Counted from the first letter of the stretch, positions 8,014 to 15,803 are shown. The stretch is 34,818 bases of DNA from Lysobacteraceae bacterium (GCA_018970895.1 JAGWVM010000021.1:1-34818); one strand, 5' to 3'. Numbers and translations are program-made. Notes: generated by a model from the sequence alone, not told the origin.

Positions 8014-9117
8014 CTACGGGCGGCGCCCTGTCGGCGAGGATGACACGACAGGTGCGGCGGCGCCGAGCGTCCGGGCCAGCGACGCCCATGCCGAAAGCAC
8101 GCTTTCCACCGGCAGCGCGTCGACGCGCGACACGTCCGGCAGGCCGCCGAGCACGGTGACGGGCGATCCCTTGCCGCTGCGCGGGGCCCACTGGCTGGGC
8201 CAGCGGGCGCCGAACAGCACGACCAGCGGACACCCCATCGCCGCGGCGAGATGAGCCGGGCCGGTGTCCACCGACACCATGCTGTGGGCCAGTTCCAGCA
8301 GCGCCTTCATCCGCGCCAGCGGCAGCTCACCGCACGCCGAGACCAGTTGCGGGCAATTCGCACCGGCGCGGATCGCCTCGACGTGACGGCGCTCGGCACG
8401 CGCACCGCAAAGCACGATGCGCCCCTCCGGCAACTGCGCCGCGATGGCGCGCGCCAGCGCGCCCCAGCGCTCCGCCGGCCATGCCTTGTCGTCATCGTCG
8501 GCATCGCGCACGCCGTTCCAGCGCATGGTGCGCTTGTTCGACGGCTGCAGCAGCACCAGCGGACGACCCAGCCAACCGCGCCGGCCCAGCCAGTCCAGGC
8601 ACTCGATGCGATGGATGTCGGCAAGCGGGAACTCCGGGGTACGCGACAGCTCCTCGCCGGGGTCGGCCTCGATGGCGCCGGGGAAAGCGGGTGGCGCGTC
8701 GTCGGCCAGGCGGAGCAGCCAGTCGATCTCGTGCTCGCCGGGCACCGTCGGCATCTCGCCGATGAAGCGGCAGTGCTCCGGAGGGATGCCGGCCAGGCGA
8801 AGCATCGGCAGCACCTTGGTGCGGAAGCGCGGCTCGTTCTGGCAGACATAGAACGGCGAATCGCGCAGTTCGCGCAGCGCGCGGGACGCGCGGAGGCGCT
8901 CCGGGGACAGCCAGAGTGGCCCGGACTGCGTACGCAGGGCGATCACGCGACCGACGTCCGGATGTCCCTCGTAGAGCCCGCGCACGTAATCGCCCAGCGC
9001 CAGCAGGACGCACGGCTCGCGGTGCCGGCGATGCAGCCGGCGCAGCAGCGGCTGCAGCAAGACGGAATCGCCGAGACGTGCAAAGCGGATGACTACCGGG
9101 GGCCGGACAGGGTGCAT
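8014..9117 (-). CDS. Glycosyltransferase family 9 (heptosyltransferase-like)
   Basis: A 367-residue GT-B enzyme starting MHPVRPPVVIRFARLGDSVL. The N-terminal RxxRLGD (residues 11-17) and the C-terminal sugar-nucleotide site SVDTGPAHLAAAMGCPLVVLFG are the hallmarks of ADP-heptose:LPS transferases and relatives (GT9). A central LLQPSNKRTMRWNG starts the second Rossmann domain. It probably adds a sugar to lipopolysaccharide core or another surface glycan, but it is not embedded in an LPS cluster, so the acceptor is open. The ATG at 9117 is preferred because it sits just before the conserved strand; GGGAGG lies about 12 bases upstream, a long spacing. Its leader contains a 12-bp palindrome and a 10-bp hairpin. 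Confidence 0.87.
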   Translation of the reverse strand: MHPVRPPVVIRFARLGDSVLLQPLLRRLHRRHREPCVLLALGDYVRGLYEGHPDVGRVIALRTQSGPLWLSPERLRASRALRELRDSPFYVCQNEPRFRTKVLPMLRLAGIPPEHCRFIGEMPTVPGEHEIDWLLRLADDAPPAFPGAIEADPGEELSRTPEFPLADIHRIECLDWLGRRGWLGRPLVLLQPSNKRTMRWNGVRDADDDDKAWPAERWGALARAIAAQLPEGRIVLCGARAERRHVEAIRAGANCPQLVSACGELPLARMKALLELAHSMVSVDTGPAHLAAAMGCPLVVLFGARWPSQWAPRSGKGSPVTVLGGLPDVSRVDALPVESVLSAWASLARTLGAAAPVVSSSPTGRRP

Positions 9118-9144
9118 GACGGAACGGCGCCTCCCGAGAAATTT

Positions 9145-9156
9145 GTTGCGCGCAAC
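9145..9156. promoter_or_regulatory. Perfect 12-bp palindrome upstream of the GT9 gene (operator candidate)
   Basis: GTTGCGCGCAAC is a perfect palindrome 27 bases upstream of the glycosyltransferase ATG, next to an AT-rich AAATTT patch on the minus strand. Its size and position suit a dimeric repressor. I cannot name a regulator. Confidence 0.35.
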
Positions 9157-9171
9157 GCACAACGACCGGGC

Positions 9172-9195
9172 CGGGCGGCGGTTGACCGCCGCCCG
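9172..9195. terminator. 10-bp GC hairpin between prlC and the GT9 gene
   Basis: CGGGCGGCGG and CCGCCGCCCG pair perfectly around a 4-base loop (TTGA on the plus strand). It lies about 140 bases after the prlC stop and 55 bases before the glycosyltransferase start, both on the minus strand. There is no T-run after it on the minus strand, so it may be a transcript-stabilising or attenuating hairpin rather than a true intrinsic terminator. Confidence 0.4.
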
Positions 9196-9334
9196 CCTCG
9201 CAAGAATTCGCGACTCCCGGGCCCGACGGCGAACGGCCCCGGCTGCGACGCGCCGGCGGTTTCACCGGGCGGCCAGGCGGCCGGACCCGCCGTCGAAACG
9301 AGCCCCCGCCCGGCGACAATCGCTGCCCGCTCCC

Positions 9335-11410
9335 TCAGGCGATCAGCCCGTGGCTGCGCAGCAGCGCGTCCGGCTCCGGCTTGCGGCCGCGGAAGGCGAC
9401 GAAGCTCTCCAGCGCCGGGCGGCTGGCGCCGACGGCGAGGATCTCCCGGCGGAAACGCGCGCCGGTGGCCGGATCGATCACGCTGCCGCCCGCCTTCGCG
9501 GCCTCCTCGAAGGCGCCGAAGGCATCGGCGCTGAGCAGTTCCGCCCACAGGTAGCTGTAATACCCCGCCGCGTAGCCGCCGGCGAAGATGTGGCTGAAGG
9601 CGTGCGGGAAACGCTGCCAGGCCGGCGGGTGCAGCACCGCCACCTCCTTGCGCGCCTGCTCCAGTACGGCCATCGGCCGCGCGCCCTGGGCGGGGTCGTA
9701 GTCGCGGTGCAGCAGGAAGTCGAACAGCGCGAATTCGAGCTGGCGCACCAGGAACAGGCCGGCGTGGAAATGCCGCGCGGCCAGCATGCGCTGGAACAGT
9801 TCTTCCGGCAGCGGCTCGCCGGTCTGCCAGTGGCGGGCGAACAGGTCGAGCGCCTCGCGATTCCAGCCGAAGTTCTCCATGAACTGGCTGGGCAGCTCCA
9901 CCGCGTCCCATTCCACGCCGTCGATGCCACCGATCGAAGGCAGGTCGACCTCGGTCAGCAGATGGTGCAGGCCGTGGCCGAACTCATGGAACAGGGTGAG
10001 CACGTCGTCGTGGGTGAGCAGGGCGGGCCGGCCTTCGGTGGGCGGCGCGAAGTTGCAGGTGAGGAAGGCCACCGGCAGCTGCTTGGCCGCGCCGTCGTCG
10101 AAGCGGGCGCGGCACACGTCCATCCACGCGCCGCCGCGCTTGCCGCTGCGCGCGTACAGGTCGACATAGGCGCCGGCGAACACGCGGCCGTCGGCATCGA
10201 CCACGTCGTAATAGCGCACGTCCGCATGCCACGTGTCGACGTCGTCGCGCGCGGCCAGGGTGATCCCGTAGAGCTTGCGGGTGATCGCCCACAGGCCGTC
10301 GATCACCGCCGGCAGCGGGAAGTACGGCTTGAGCTGCTCCTCGTCGAGGTCGAAGTTCTTCTGGCGCAGTTTTTCCGAGGCGTAGGCGACGTCCCAGGGC
10401 TCGAGGTTGTCGAGCTTCAGCTCGCGGCTGGCGAACTCGCGCAGCGACTCCAGCTCCTTGCGCGCAACCGGTTTGGCGCGGGCGCCGAGATCGCGCAGGA
10501 AGGCCAGCACCTCGTCGGTGGAGCCGGCCATCTTGGTCGCCAGCGATTCCTCGGCCGCGTTGGCGAAGCCGAGCAGCTGGGCGGCCTCGTGGCGCAGCGC
10601 CATGATCCGGTCGATGCGCGCGGAGTTGTCGTACTTGCCGGCATCCGGACCCTGGTCGGAGGCGCGGGTCTGGTAGGCCCAGTAGACCCGCTCGCGCAGG
10701 TCGCGGTTGTCGGCGTAGGTCAGCACCGCCTGCACGCTGGGTTGCTTGAGCGTGACCAGGAAACCCTCCAGCTCCTGTTCCTTCGCGTACTGGCGCAGCA
10801 CGGCGCGGCCGGACTCGGGCACGCCGGCCAGGTCGCGCTCGTCGGTGATGTGCTCGTGCCACGCATCGGTGGCGTCGAGCACGGCGTTGGAGAATTCGGT
10901 ACCCAGCCTGGACAGCGCCACGCCGATCTCGCGGAAGCGGCTGCGCGCCGGCTCCTCCAGCGCCACGCCGGAGAGGCGGAAGTCGCGCAGCGCGTGCTCG
11001 ACCAGCGCCCGCTTCGCGCGCGGCAGGGCGGCGAACCCGGGCGCGTCGGCGAGCGCCTGCACGGCGGCGTAGAGGTCGCGGTTCTGGCCCAGCTCCAGCG
11101 CGTGGTCGGTGAGCTTTTCCTCGGCCGGACCGTAGGCTTCGCGCAACGCGGGCGTGTCGGCCACCGAGTGCAGGTGGCCGACCGGGGCCCACGCCCGCGC
11201 CACCCGCTGCTCCAGACGCTCCTGGCCGAGCATCACGGTGTCGAAATCGCGCGGCGCGTCCGGCGCGGTCATCGCGGCGATCGCAGCGCGGTAATCGGCC
11301 AGCAGCACATCGACCGCCGGACCCACGTGCTCGGGGCGGATCGACGAAAAGCGCGGCAGCAGCTCGTCGGCGAGCAGCGGGTTGACGGGGGTGGGGGATT
11401 CGGAAGCCAT
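9335..11410 (-). CDS. prlC: Oligopeptidase A (M3 family)
   Basis: A 691-residue cytoplasmic zinc oligopeptidase starting MASESPTPVNPLLADELLPR. E. coli PrlC has 680 residues. Catalytic HEFGH is at residues 475-479, and Glu505 in VELPSQFMENF is the third zinc ligand. Other M3 signatures are WDVAYASEKLRQKNFDLDEE and YYSYLWAELLSADAF near the C-terminus. It degrades short peptides, including signal peptide fragments. The ATG at 11410 has AGGAG about 7 bases upstream (reading the minus strand), which decides the start over more upstream in-frame codons. It is divergent from the patatin gene (107 bases between starts). Confidence 0.95.
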   Translation of the reverse strand: MASESPTPVNPLLADELLPRFSSIRPEHVGPAVDVLLADYRAAIAAMTAPDAPRDFDTVMLGQERLEQRVARAWAPVGHLHSVADTPALREAYGPAEEKLTDHALELGQNRDLYAAVQALADAPGFAALPRAKRALVEHALRDFRLSGVALEEPARSRFREIGVALSRLGTEFSNAVLDATDAWHEHITDERDLAGVPESGRAVLRQYAKEQELEGFLVTLKQPSVQAVLTYADNRDLRERVYWAYQTRASDQGPDAGKYDNSARIDRIMALRHEAAQLLGFANAAEESLATKMAGSTDEVLAFLRDLGARAKPVARKELESLREFASRELKLDNLEPWDVAYASEKLRQKNFDLDEEQLKPYFPLPAVIDGLWAITRKLYGITLAARDDVDTWHADVRYYDVVDADGRVFAGAYVDLYARSGKRGGAWMDVCRARFDDGAAKQLPVAFLTCNFAPPTEGRPALLTHDDVLTLFHEFGHGLHHLLTEVDLPSIGGIDGVEWDAVELPSQFMENFGWNREALDLFARHWQTGEPLPEELFQRMLAARHFHAGLFLVRQLEFALFDFLLHRDYDPAQGARPMAVLEQARKEVAVLHPPAWQRFPHAFSHIFAGGYAAGYYSYLWAELLSADAFGAFEEAAKAGGSVIDPATGARFRREILAVGASRPALESFVAFRGRKPEPDALLRSHGLIA

Positions 11411-11504
11411 GGGATCTCCTGCGTGGTGAACCAGCGTGGCGACCGCCGGGGGCGAAATCAAGCGGCGGCGCGGGCTGCGGCACCGTGTTGTCACATCCGC
11501 GGCC

Positions 11505-11510
11505 TAGCAT
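11505..11510 (+). promoter_or_regulatory. -10 hexamer of the patatin gene, leaderless candidate
   Basis: TAGCAT lies 7 bases before the ATG at 11518, and no Shine-Dalgarno sequence is present between them. A TTGTCA at 11488-11493 is too close (11 bases) to be its -35. Confidence 0.35.
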
Positions 11511-11517
11511 CCGCCGG

Positions 11518-13218
11518 ATGGCCCGCGCCCCTGCCGATCTCCTGCTGGAGCACCCCCTGTTCGGCCGCCTCGACACGGCGACGCGCGGCGCACTGGCCGC
11601 CGACATGGTGTCGCTCGGACTGCCCGGCGGCCGGCCACTGTTCAAGGCCGGCGAGGCGGCCGACGCGCTGTACCTGGTCGCCAGCGGCAGCCTCGGCGTG
11701 TTCGACGGCCCGACCACCCTGCTGCGCCAGCTCGGCGCGGGCATGAGCGTGGGCGAATCCAGCCTGCTCGGCGACGGCACCCGGCATCGCACGGTGCGCG
11801 CGCTGCGCGACAGCGAGCTGCTGCGGCTGGACCGCTGCGTGTTCGAGACGCTGCTGCGCCGGCATCCCGACCTGCTGCTGCAGGTGGCGCGCGAGACGGT
11901 GGCACGGATGCTGCCGCGCGTGCGGGAGGAGCGGGCCAGCGATTCGCCGCACACCTTCGCCTTGCTGCCGGCCGACGCCGGGGTGCCGGTGCGCACGCTG
12001 GCGATGCAGCTCGCGCGCGAGCTGGAAGCGTTCGGCAGCTGCGTGGTGATCGACGCGCAGCAGGGACGCGGACGCAGTGCCGACTGGTTTGCCGAACGCG
12101 AGGCGCAGGCCCGTTTCGTCATCTACCTCGACGACGGCCAGGATCGCGGCTGGCGCCAGCGCTGCCTGCGCCAGGCCGACGTGCTGCTGCCGGTGGCCCG
12201 CGCCAACGGCGTCGCGCGGGCGTGGTCGGAACTCGCCCATCCGGCCGCGGCGCGGCACCGCCCGCGCCATCTGCTGCTGGTGCATCCCGGCCACCAGGTC
12301 GCGCTGGGCAGCGCCGCACGCTGGCGGGCCGGTTTCAGCGGCGCGCTGATGCACCACCACATCTGCCGTTCCGCCGACATGACTCGGGTGGCGCGCCTGG
12401 TCAGCGGTCACGGTCGCGGGCTGGTGCTGGCCGGCGGCGGCGCACGAGGACTGGCCCACCTGGGCGCGCTGCGGGCGCTCGCCGAGGCCGGCCATCGCTT
12501 CGATGCGATCGGCGGCAGCAGCATCGGCGCCATCGTCGGCGCCGGCATCGCGGCGGGCTGGTCGATCGACGAATGGCAGTCACGCTGCGTGAACGCGTTC
12601 CTGCGCGGGCGGCTGCTGTCGGACTGGACCGTGCCGCTGGTCGCCCTGACCCGCGGCGCGCGCGCCACGCGCACCCTGCGCGGGACGTTCGGCGCGCTGG
12701 CGATCGAGGACCTGCCGGTGCCGTTCTTCGCCACCGCGACCAGCCTGTCCGGCGCCGGCCCGCGGGTGCTGCGGCAGGGACCGCTGTGGCTGGCACTGCG
12801 CGCGTCCAGCGCGATCCCCGGCGTGCTGCCGCCGGTGCTGCAGGACGGCGAGGTGCTGGTGGACGGCGCGCTGGCCAACAACCTGCCGACCGACGTGATG
12901 GCGGCCGACGGGCTGGCGCACATCACCGCGCTGGACATCCGCGCCGAGATCACCCTGCGTGCCGGCGTGGACGAGACGGTCACCCCGCCCTGGTGGCGCG
13001 TGCTGCTCGACCGTGACCGCCGTCCGGGGCTGGTCTCCAGCCTGGTACGCGCGGGCATGGTCAGCGGCGAGGCGGCGGCGCTGGAACGCCGGGCGCTGGC
13101 CCACCGGCTTGTCACCCCCGCGCTGGACCACGTCGGCGTGCTCGACTGGAAGGACTGGCGGCGGGCGGTGGAAGCGGGCTACCGGGCGACGGTGGAGGTG
13201 CTGGAGGGCGAGAAGTGA
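11518..13218 (+). CDS. Cyclic-nucleotide-binding patatin-like phospholipase (NTE/RssA type)
   Basis: A 566-residue two-domain protein. Residues about 10-130 form a cNMP-binding/CRP-like beta roll (HPLFGRLD, LYLVASGSLGVF, GMSVGESSLL). A middle domain of about 160 residues follows (FGSCVVIDAQQGRGRSADWF), similar to the region between the two domains in neuropathy-target-esterase relatives. The patatin domain has the oxyanion motif GGGARG (306-311), the nucleophile Ser335 in GSSIG and the catalytic Asp449 in DGALANN. It should hydrolyse lysophospholipids or phospholipids under control of a bound ligand. The canonical phosphate-binding Arg of true cAMP sites is not obvious (GESSLLGDGTRHRTV offers several Arg residues), so nucleotide binding is unproven. 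The start at 11518 was chosen over 11485 because the domain starts right after it. The stop lies inside the left arm of an inverted repeat. Confidence 0.9.
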   Translation: MARAPADLLLEHPLFGRLDTATRGALAADMVSLGLPGGRPLFKAGEAADALYLVASGSLGVFDGPTTLLRQLGAGMSVGESSLLGDGTRHRTVRALRDSELLRLDRCVFETLLRRHPDLLLQVARETVARMLPRVREERASDSPHTFALLPADAGVPVRTLAMQLARELEAFGSCVVIDAQQGRGRSADWFAEREAQARFVIYLDDGQDRGWRQRCLRQADVLLPVARANGVARAWSELAHPAAARHRPRHLLLVHPGHQVALGSAARWRAGFSGALMHHHICRSADMTRVARLVSGHGRGLVLAGGGARGLAHLGALRALAEAGHRFDAIGGSSIGAIVGAGIAAGWSIDEWQSRCVNAFLRGRLLSDWTVPLVALTRGARATRTLRGTFGALAIEDLPVPFFATATSLSGAGPRVLRQGPLWLALRASSAIPGVLPPVLQDGEVLVDGALANNLPTDVMAADGLAHITALDIRAEITLRAGVDETVTPPWWRVLLDRDRRPGLVSSLVRAGMVSGEAAALERRALAHRLVTPALDHVGVLDWKDWRRAVEAGYRATVEVLEGEK

Positions 13219-13298
13219 GTGGAGAGGAGTGAGGAGGCGAAAAAAGGCGGCTCCCCCCGCTCTGGCTCTCTCTCGTTCCTCACTCCTCTTCACTCACT
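13214..13298. repeat. Long inverted repeat, purine-rich left arm and pyrimidine-rich right arm
   Basis: The 22-base arm 13214-13235 pairs with 13277-13298 at 21 positions; the remaining one would be a G-U pair in RNA. The arms consist of AGTGAG/GAGGAG-type units. The left half up to about 13250 is almost all purine, and the right half from 13251 almost all pyrimidine. The 41-base loop has its own small GCGG/CCGC stem. The left arm contains the TGA of the patatin gene, and the right arm ends 2 bases before the TAGAAT promoter hexamer of the carbonic anhydrase gene. It could terminate or stabilise the upstream mRNA, or be a copy of a dispersed intergenic repeat. Confidence 0.75.
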
Positions 13299-13300
13299 CC

Positions 13301-13306
13301 TAGAAT
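13301..13306 (+). promoter_or_regulatory. -10 hexamer of the gamma carbonic anhydrase gene, leaderless candidate
   Basis: TAGAAT is followed by six bases and then the ATG at 13313, leaving no space for a ribosome-binding site. The position where a -35 would lie is inside the right arm of the inverted repeat and does not match TTGACA. Confidence 0.4.
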
Positions 13307-13312
13307 GCTGCC

Positions 13313-13849
13313 ATGAGCATCCGCACCTACCAGAAGCACACCCCCGCCCTCGGCCAGCGCGTCTACGTCGATCCGGCCGCCACCGTGATCGGCCGCGTCG
13401 AGCTGGCCGACGACGTCTCGATCTGGCCCGGCGCGGTGCTGCGCGGCGACGTGCACTTCATCCGCGTGGGCGCACGCAGCAACGTGCAGGACGGCGCCGT
13501 GGTGCACGTCACCCACGACGGGCCGTATTCGCCCGGCGGCTTTCCCACGGTGATCGGCGAGGGCGTCACGGTCGGCCACGGCGCGGTGATCCACGGCTGC
13601 ACCATCGGGGACTACAGCCTGATCGGCATGCACGCCACCGTGCTCGACGGCGCGTTGGTGAAGAAATACGGCTTCGTCGGGGCCGGCAGCCTGATCCCGC
13701 CGGGCAAGGTGGTCGGCGAGCGCGAGCTGTGGCTGGGCAATCCGGCCCGCTGCGTTCGCCTGCTAAGCGACAGGCAGATCGAGCAGCTGCACTACTCCGC
13801 CGACCACTACGTGCGGATCAAGGACGGTTACCTGGCCGGGGCTGGATGA
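13313..13849 (+). CDS. Gamma-class carbonic anhydrase-like protein (YrdA family)
   Basis: A 178-residue left-handed beta-helix protein starting MSIRTYQKHTPALGQRVYVD, built from hexapeptide repeats (about residues 20-130) and a C-terminal helix. The three metal-binding His of gamma carbonic anhydrases are present: His65 (VVHVTH), His89 (VGHGAV) and His94 (IHGC). The acidic loop and proton shuttle of the archaeal Cam enzyme are missing, as in the shorter CamH/YrdA/PaaY group, whose activity varies. It is cytoplasmic and likely trimeric. The start is clear because the conserved N-terminus begins there, six bases after a -10 hexamer. It is on the same strand as the patatin gene, separated by the inverted repeat. 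Confidence 0.92.
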   Translation: MSIRTYQKHTPALGQRVYVDPAATVIGRVELADDVSIWPGAVLRGDVHFIRVGARSNVQDGAVVHVTHDGPYSPGGFPTVIGEGVTVGHGAVIHGCTIGDYSLIGMHATVLDGALVKKYGFVGAGSLIPPGKVVGERELWLGNPARCVRLLSDRQIEQLHYSADHYVRIKDGYLAGAG

Positions 13850-14083
13850 CGCCGCGGCGCGTGCCGTTCCGGTGTCGCCGGCACCGGCTGCACCGTCCCA
13901 CCGCGGCGGCCGTGTTCGCCGCCGGGCCGGGTCGGGAGGTGGACTCGGCGGGCCTTGCCGATGACGCGGAAACGACGCCGGATCCGGCGCAGCCTCACCG
14001 GGCGGAGCTTGTCGTGATGATGGAGACACGGCACGCCCGCCGCCTGCCCCAGCGCTCCGGCCCGCGACGGCGCTGAGGTCGCC
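13850..14083. other. Convergent intergenic stretch without a recognisable gene
   Basis: The 234 bases between the stop of the carbonic anhydrase gene and the stop of the minus-strand lipoprotein gene hold no supported gene. Open frames cross it but are Pro/Arg/Ala-rich shadows. I see no intrinsic terminator with a T-run. Confidence 0.5.
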
Positions 14084-14617
14084 TCAGCGGGTGGCCGGAG
14101 CTTCCGCGGCAGCCGCGGCCTTCGCCCGGATCGCCGCGGCGCGCGCCTCGTCCTCGCGCACCACGATCGCGCGCTGCGCATCAAGCTTGCCGGCCAGCAG
14201 CTGCACGGTGAAGTTGTTGTTGTCCACCTCGTGAAGCAGCCGCAGTTCGCGCGCGGCTTCGTCGAGATCCCGCCGATTGATCGCCTGCTCGACCTCCTCG
14301 GTGGCCTGCGGCATGACGCGGGCGAGGTTCTGGTGTGCGGTGGCGTTGGCCGGATCGAGCTCGAGCACGCTGAGGTAGAACTCGACGGCGTTGGCACCGG
14401 CCGGCGCAATCAGGCGGTGGTCCTTGAGCGCCTCGCCGGCCAGGTTCAGCAGGATGCCGACGCCGTCGTTGGCGGCGCTGCCCGCGGCGGCGCCGGCCTT
14501 CGGCGTCGCGCCGCCGTTCGGGGAGCCGCAGGCGGCCAGCCCGGCGGCCAGGACGATCAGCGCGAGGCGGCGGGAGAGGTCGCGGCACGCGGTAGGCACA
14601 CAAGGCGACATGGACAT
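14084..14617 (-). CDS. Lipoprotein with the same repeat module as the adjacent TonB protein
   Basis: A 177-residue predicted lipoprotein starting MSMSPCVPTACRDL (an in-frame ATG two codons later is an alternative). The signal peptide ends in the lipobox LAAC with Cys30. After a Gly/Ala linker, residues about 56-150 form a helical, tetratricopeptide-like module (LIAPAGANAVEFYL, ATEEVEQAINRRDLDEA, VDNNNFTVQLLAGKLDAQ). It aligns without large gaps to residues 73-165 of the TonB protein encoded 74 bases upstream. The last 25 residues are an Ala/Arg/Glu-rich helix. It lacks a TonB C-terminal domain. Co-transcription with tonB and the shared module suggest it acts with the transducer at the outer or inner membrane, perhaps as a decoy, dimerisation partner or stabiliser. 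That is inference. Confidence 0.78.
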   Translation of the reverse strand: MSMSPCVPTACRDLSRRLALIVLAAGLAACGSPNGGATPKAGAAAGSAANDGVGILLNLAGEALKDHRLIAPAGANAVEFYLSVLELDPANATAHQNLARVMPQATEEVEQAINRRDLDEAARELRLLHEVDNNNFTVQLLAGKLDAQRAIVVREDEARAAAIRAKAAAAAEAPATR

Positions 14618-14691
14618 CACTCGGGGGCGGGGCAAGCCTGGCATGGTGCGGCGGTCACATGTCATCGCCGTGACGTCCGGACGCGGTTTCG

Positions 14692-15669
14692 TTACAGGCG
14701 GAAGTCGAGCCGCTGGCGCAGGTCCGTCGCAACGGGCTGGCCATTGCGCGTCGCCGGTTTGAACGCCCAGCGACGCACCGCGCTGGTCGCGGCGAGGTCG
14801 AACACGCTGCCCGGCTCGGCCTGCAGCACGCGCACGGCATCGACCCGGCCGTCCGGCAGTACGGTGAAAGCCACCTCCACCCAGCCCTCGCGACGGGCGC
14901 GCCGTGCCGCCTGCGGGTAGTAGGGCTCGACGCGATGGAGCAACACGGGAGCCGTCACGCGGGGACGTGGTGCGGTGGCCATCGTCGGTGGCGGCGGGGT
15001 CGCCGCATGCCTGGCGGGCGCGGACGGCACGGGCGGAGACGGACGTGACGCGGGCGGCGGCGCAACGACGGGTGCGCTCGCCACGACCGGCTCCGGCACG
15101 GTGCGGACGGCGGGCGGCGCCGCACTGGAAGTACGCGCCGCCGCCGCGGCGACTTCCGCGGCAAGCTGCGCTTCCTGCGCGGCGAGCTGATGACGCAGCA
15201 GGGTCAGCGTGTAGTTCGCCGGATCGGCCACGGCAAGCAGGTCGAGCTGGCGACGCGCCTCGTCGAGCTGGCCCTCGCGGATCGTCGCGCCGACCTGGTC
15301 GGCGGCATATGGAAACAGTTCACGCAGGGCATCGTCGGCGATGGTGCGCGAGGATGGCCGGGTGCGCAGCACGAGGTAGCGCTCGAACGCGTTGTCGCCG
15401 GCCGGCGCCAGCAGGTGCTGGGCAGCGACGGCGGCGCGGGCGGCGCGCAGCAGCGCGTCGGCCGGCAGCGGATCGGCCGGACGCGCCACCGTGCCGGCTG
15501 CCACGGGGACGTCGGCAGGCGACGACAGCGTGGCATCACGATGGACCCGCTGCCACCACGCGTGAACGAACGCGCCGGCCAGCGCGACCAGCAGCACGAC
15601 CACCGCGAGCGCGGGACGGGTGACACCGCGCTGGCGCTCGCGCCGCGCGGAGAGGGACATTCGGGGCAT
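14692..15669 (-). CDS. TonB-family energy transducer with periplasmic helical module
   Basis: A 325-residue inner-membrane protein starting MPRMSLSARRERQRG; a second in-frame ATG three codons later is possible. It has a basic N-terminus, one membrane span (about residues 19-37), a helical repeat-like module (73-165), a Pro/Ala-rich spacer (about 182-240) and a TonB C-terminal domain (244-325) with VEPYYPQAARRARREGWVEV, FTVLPDGRVDAV and AVRRWAFKPA. TonB proteins pass proton-motive energy to outer-membrane receptors. The extra module between span and spacer differs from E. coli TonB. No exbB/exbD genes are next to it. The lipoprotein that follows is built on the same module. A PNGase gene lies upstream on the same strand, 134 bases away. 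Confidence 0.88.
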   Translation of the reverse strand: MPRMSLSARRERQRGVTRPALAVVVLLVALAGAFVHAWWQRVHRDATLSSPADVPVAAGTVARPADPLPADALLRAARAAVAAQHLLAPAGDNAFERYLVLRTRPSSRTIADDALRELFPYAADQVGATIREGQLDEARRQLDLLAVADPANYTLTLLRHQLAAQEAQLAAEVAAAAARTSSAAPPAVRTVPEPVVASAPVVAPPPASRPSPPVPSAPARHAATPPPPTMATAPRPRVTAPVLLHRVEPYYPQAARRARREGWVEVAFTVLPDGRVDAVRVLQAEPGSVFDLAATSAVRRWAFKPATRNGQPVATDLRQRLDFRL

Positions 15670-15803
15670 GGCTGACCGGGGATCGTCGGCACCGGCAGGC
15701 GTGCCGGCGGCGCGCAGGGTAGTCAGCCGATGTTGCGATCGCGTGGCGACCCGCCATCGAGCGGGAGTGCCGCTGCCTTGCGTGCACGGCAGCGGCGACG
15801 GGA

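Noticed and set aside
6177..8159. 660-codon plus-strand open frame antisense to the M61-like gene
   Set aside because: It is Arg/Gly/His-rich with no motif or signal, and the minus-strand gene has a signal peptide and an intact zinc site.
11488..11493. TTGTCA as -35 box of the patatin gene
   Set aside because: Only 11 bases separate it from the TAGCAT hexamer, too short for a sigma-70 promoter.
9089..11746. 885-codon plus-strand open frame antisense to prlC
   Set aside because: It mirrors the codon pattern of the certain prlC gene in GC-rich DNA, where stops are rare on the opposite strand. Its translation is Gln/Val/Gly/Arg-rich with no domain, and it has no ribosome site.
13763..14029. 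88-codon minus-strand frame in the gap after the carbonic anhydrase gene
   Set aside because: It is Pro/Ser/Arg-rich, runs into the carbonic anhydrase gene, and lacks a ribosome site or recognisable domain.
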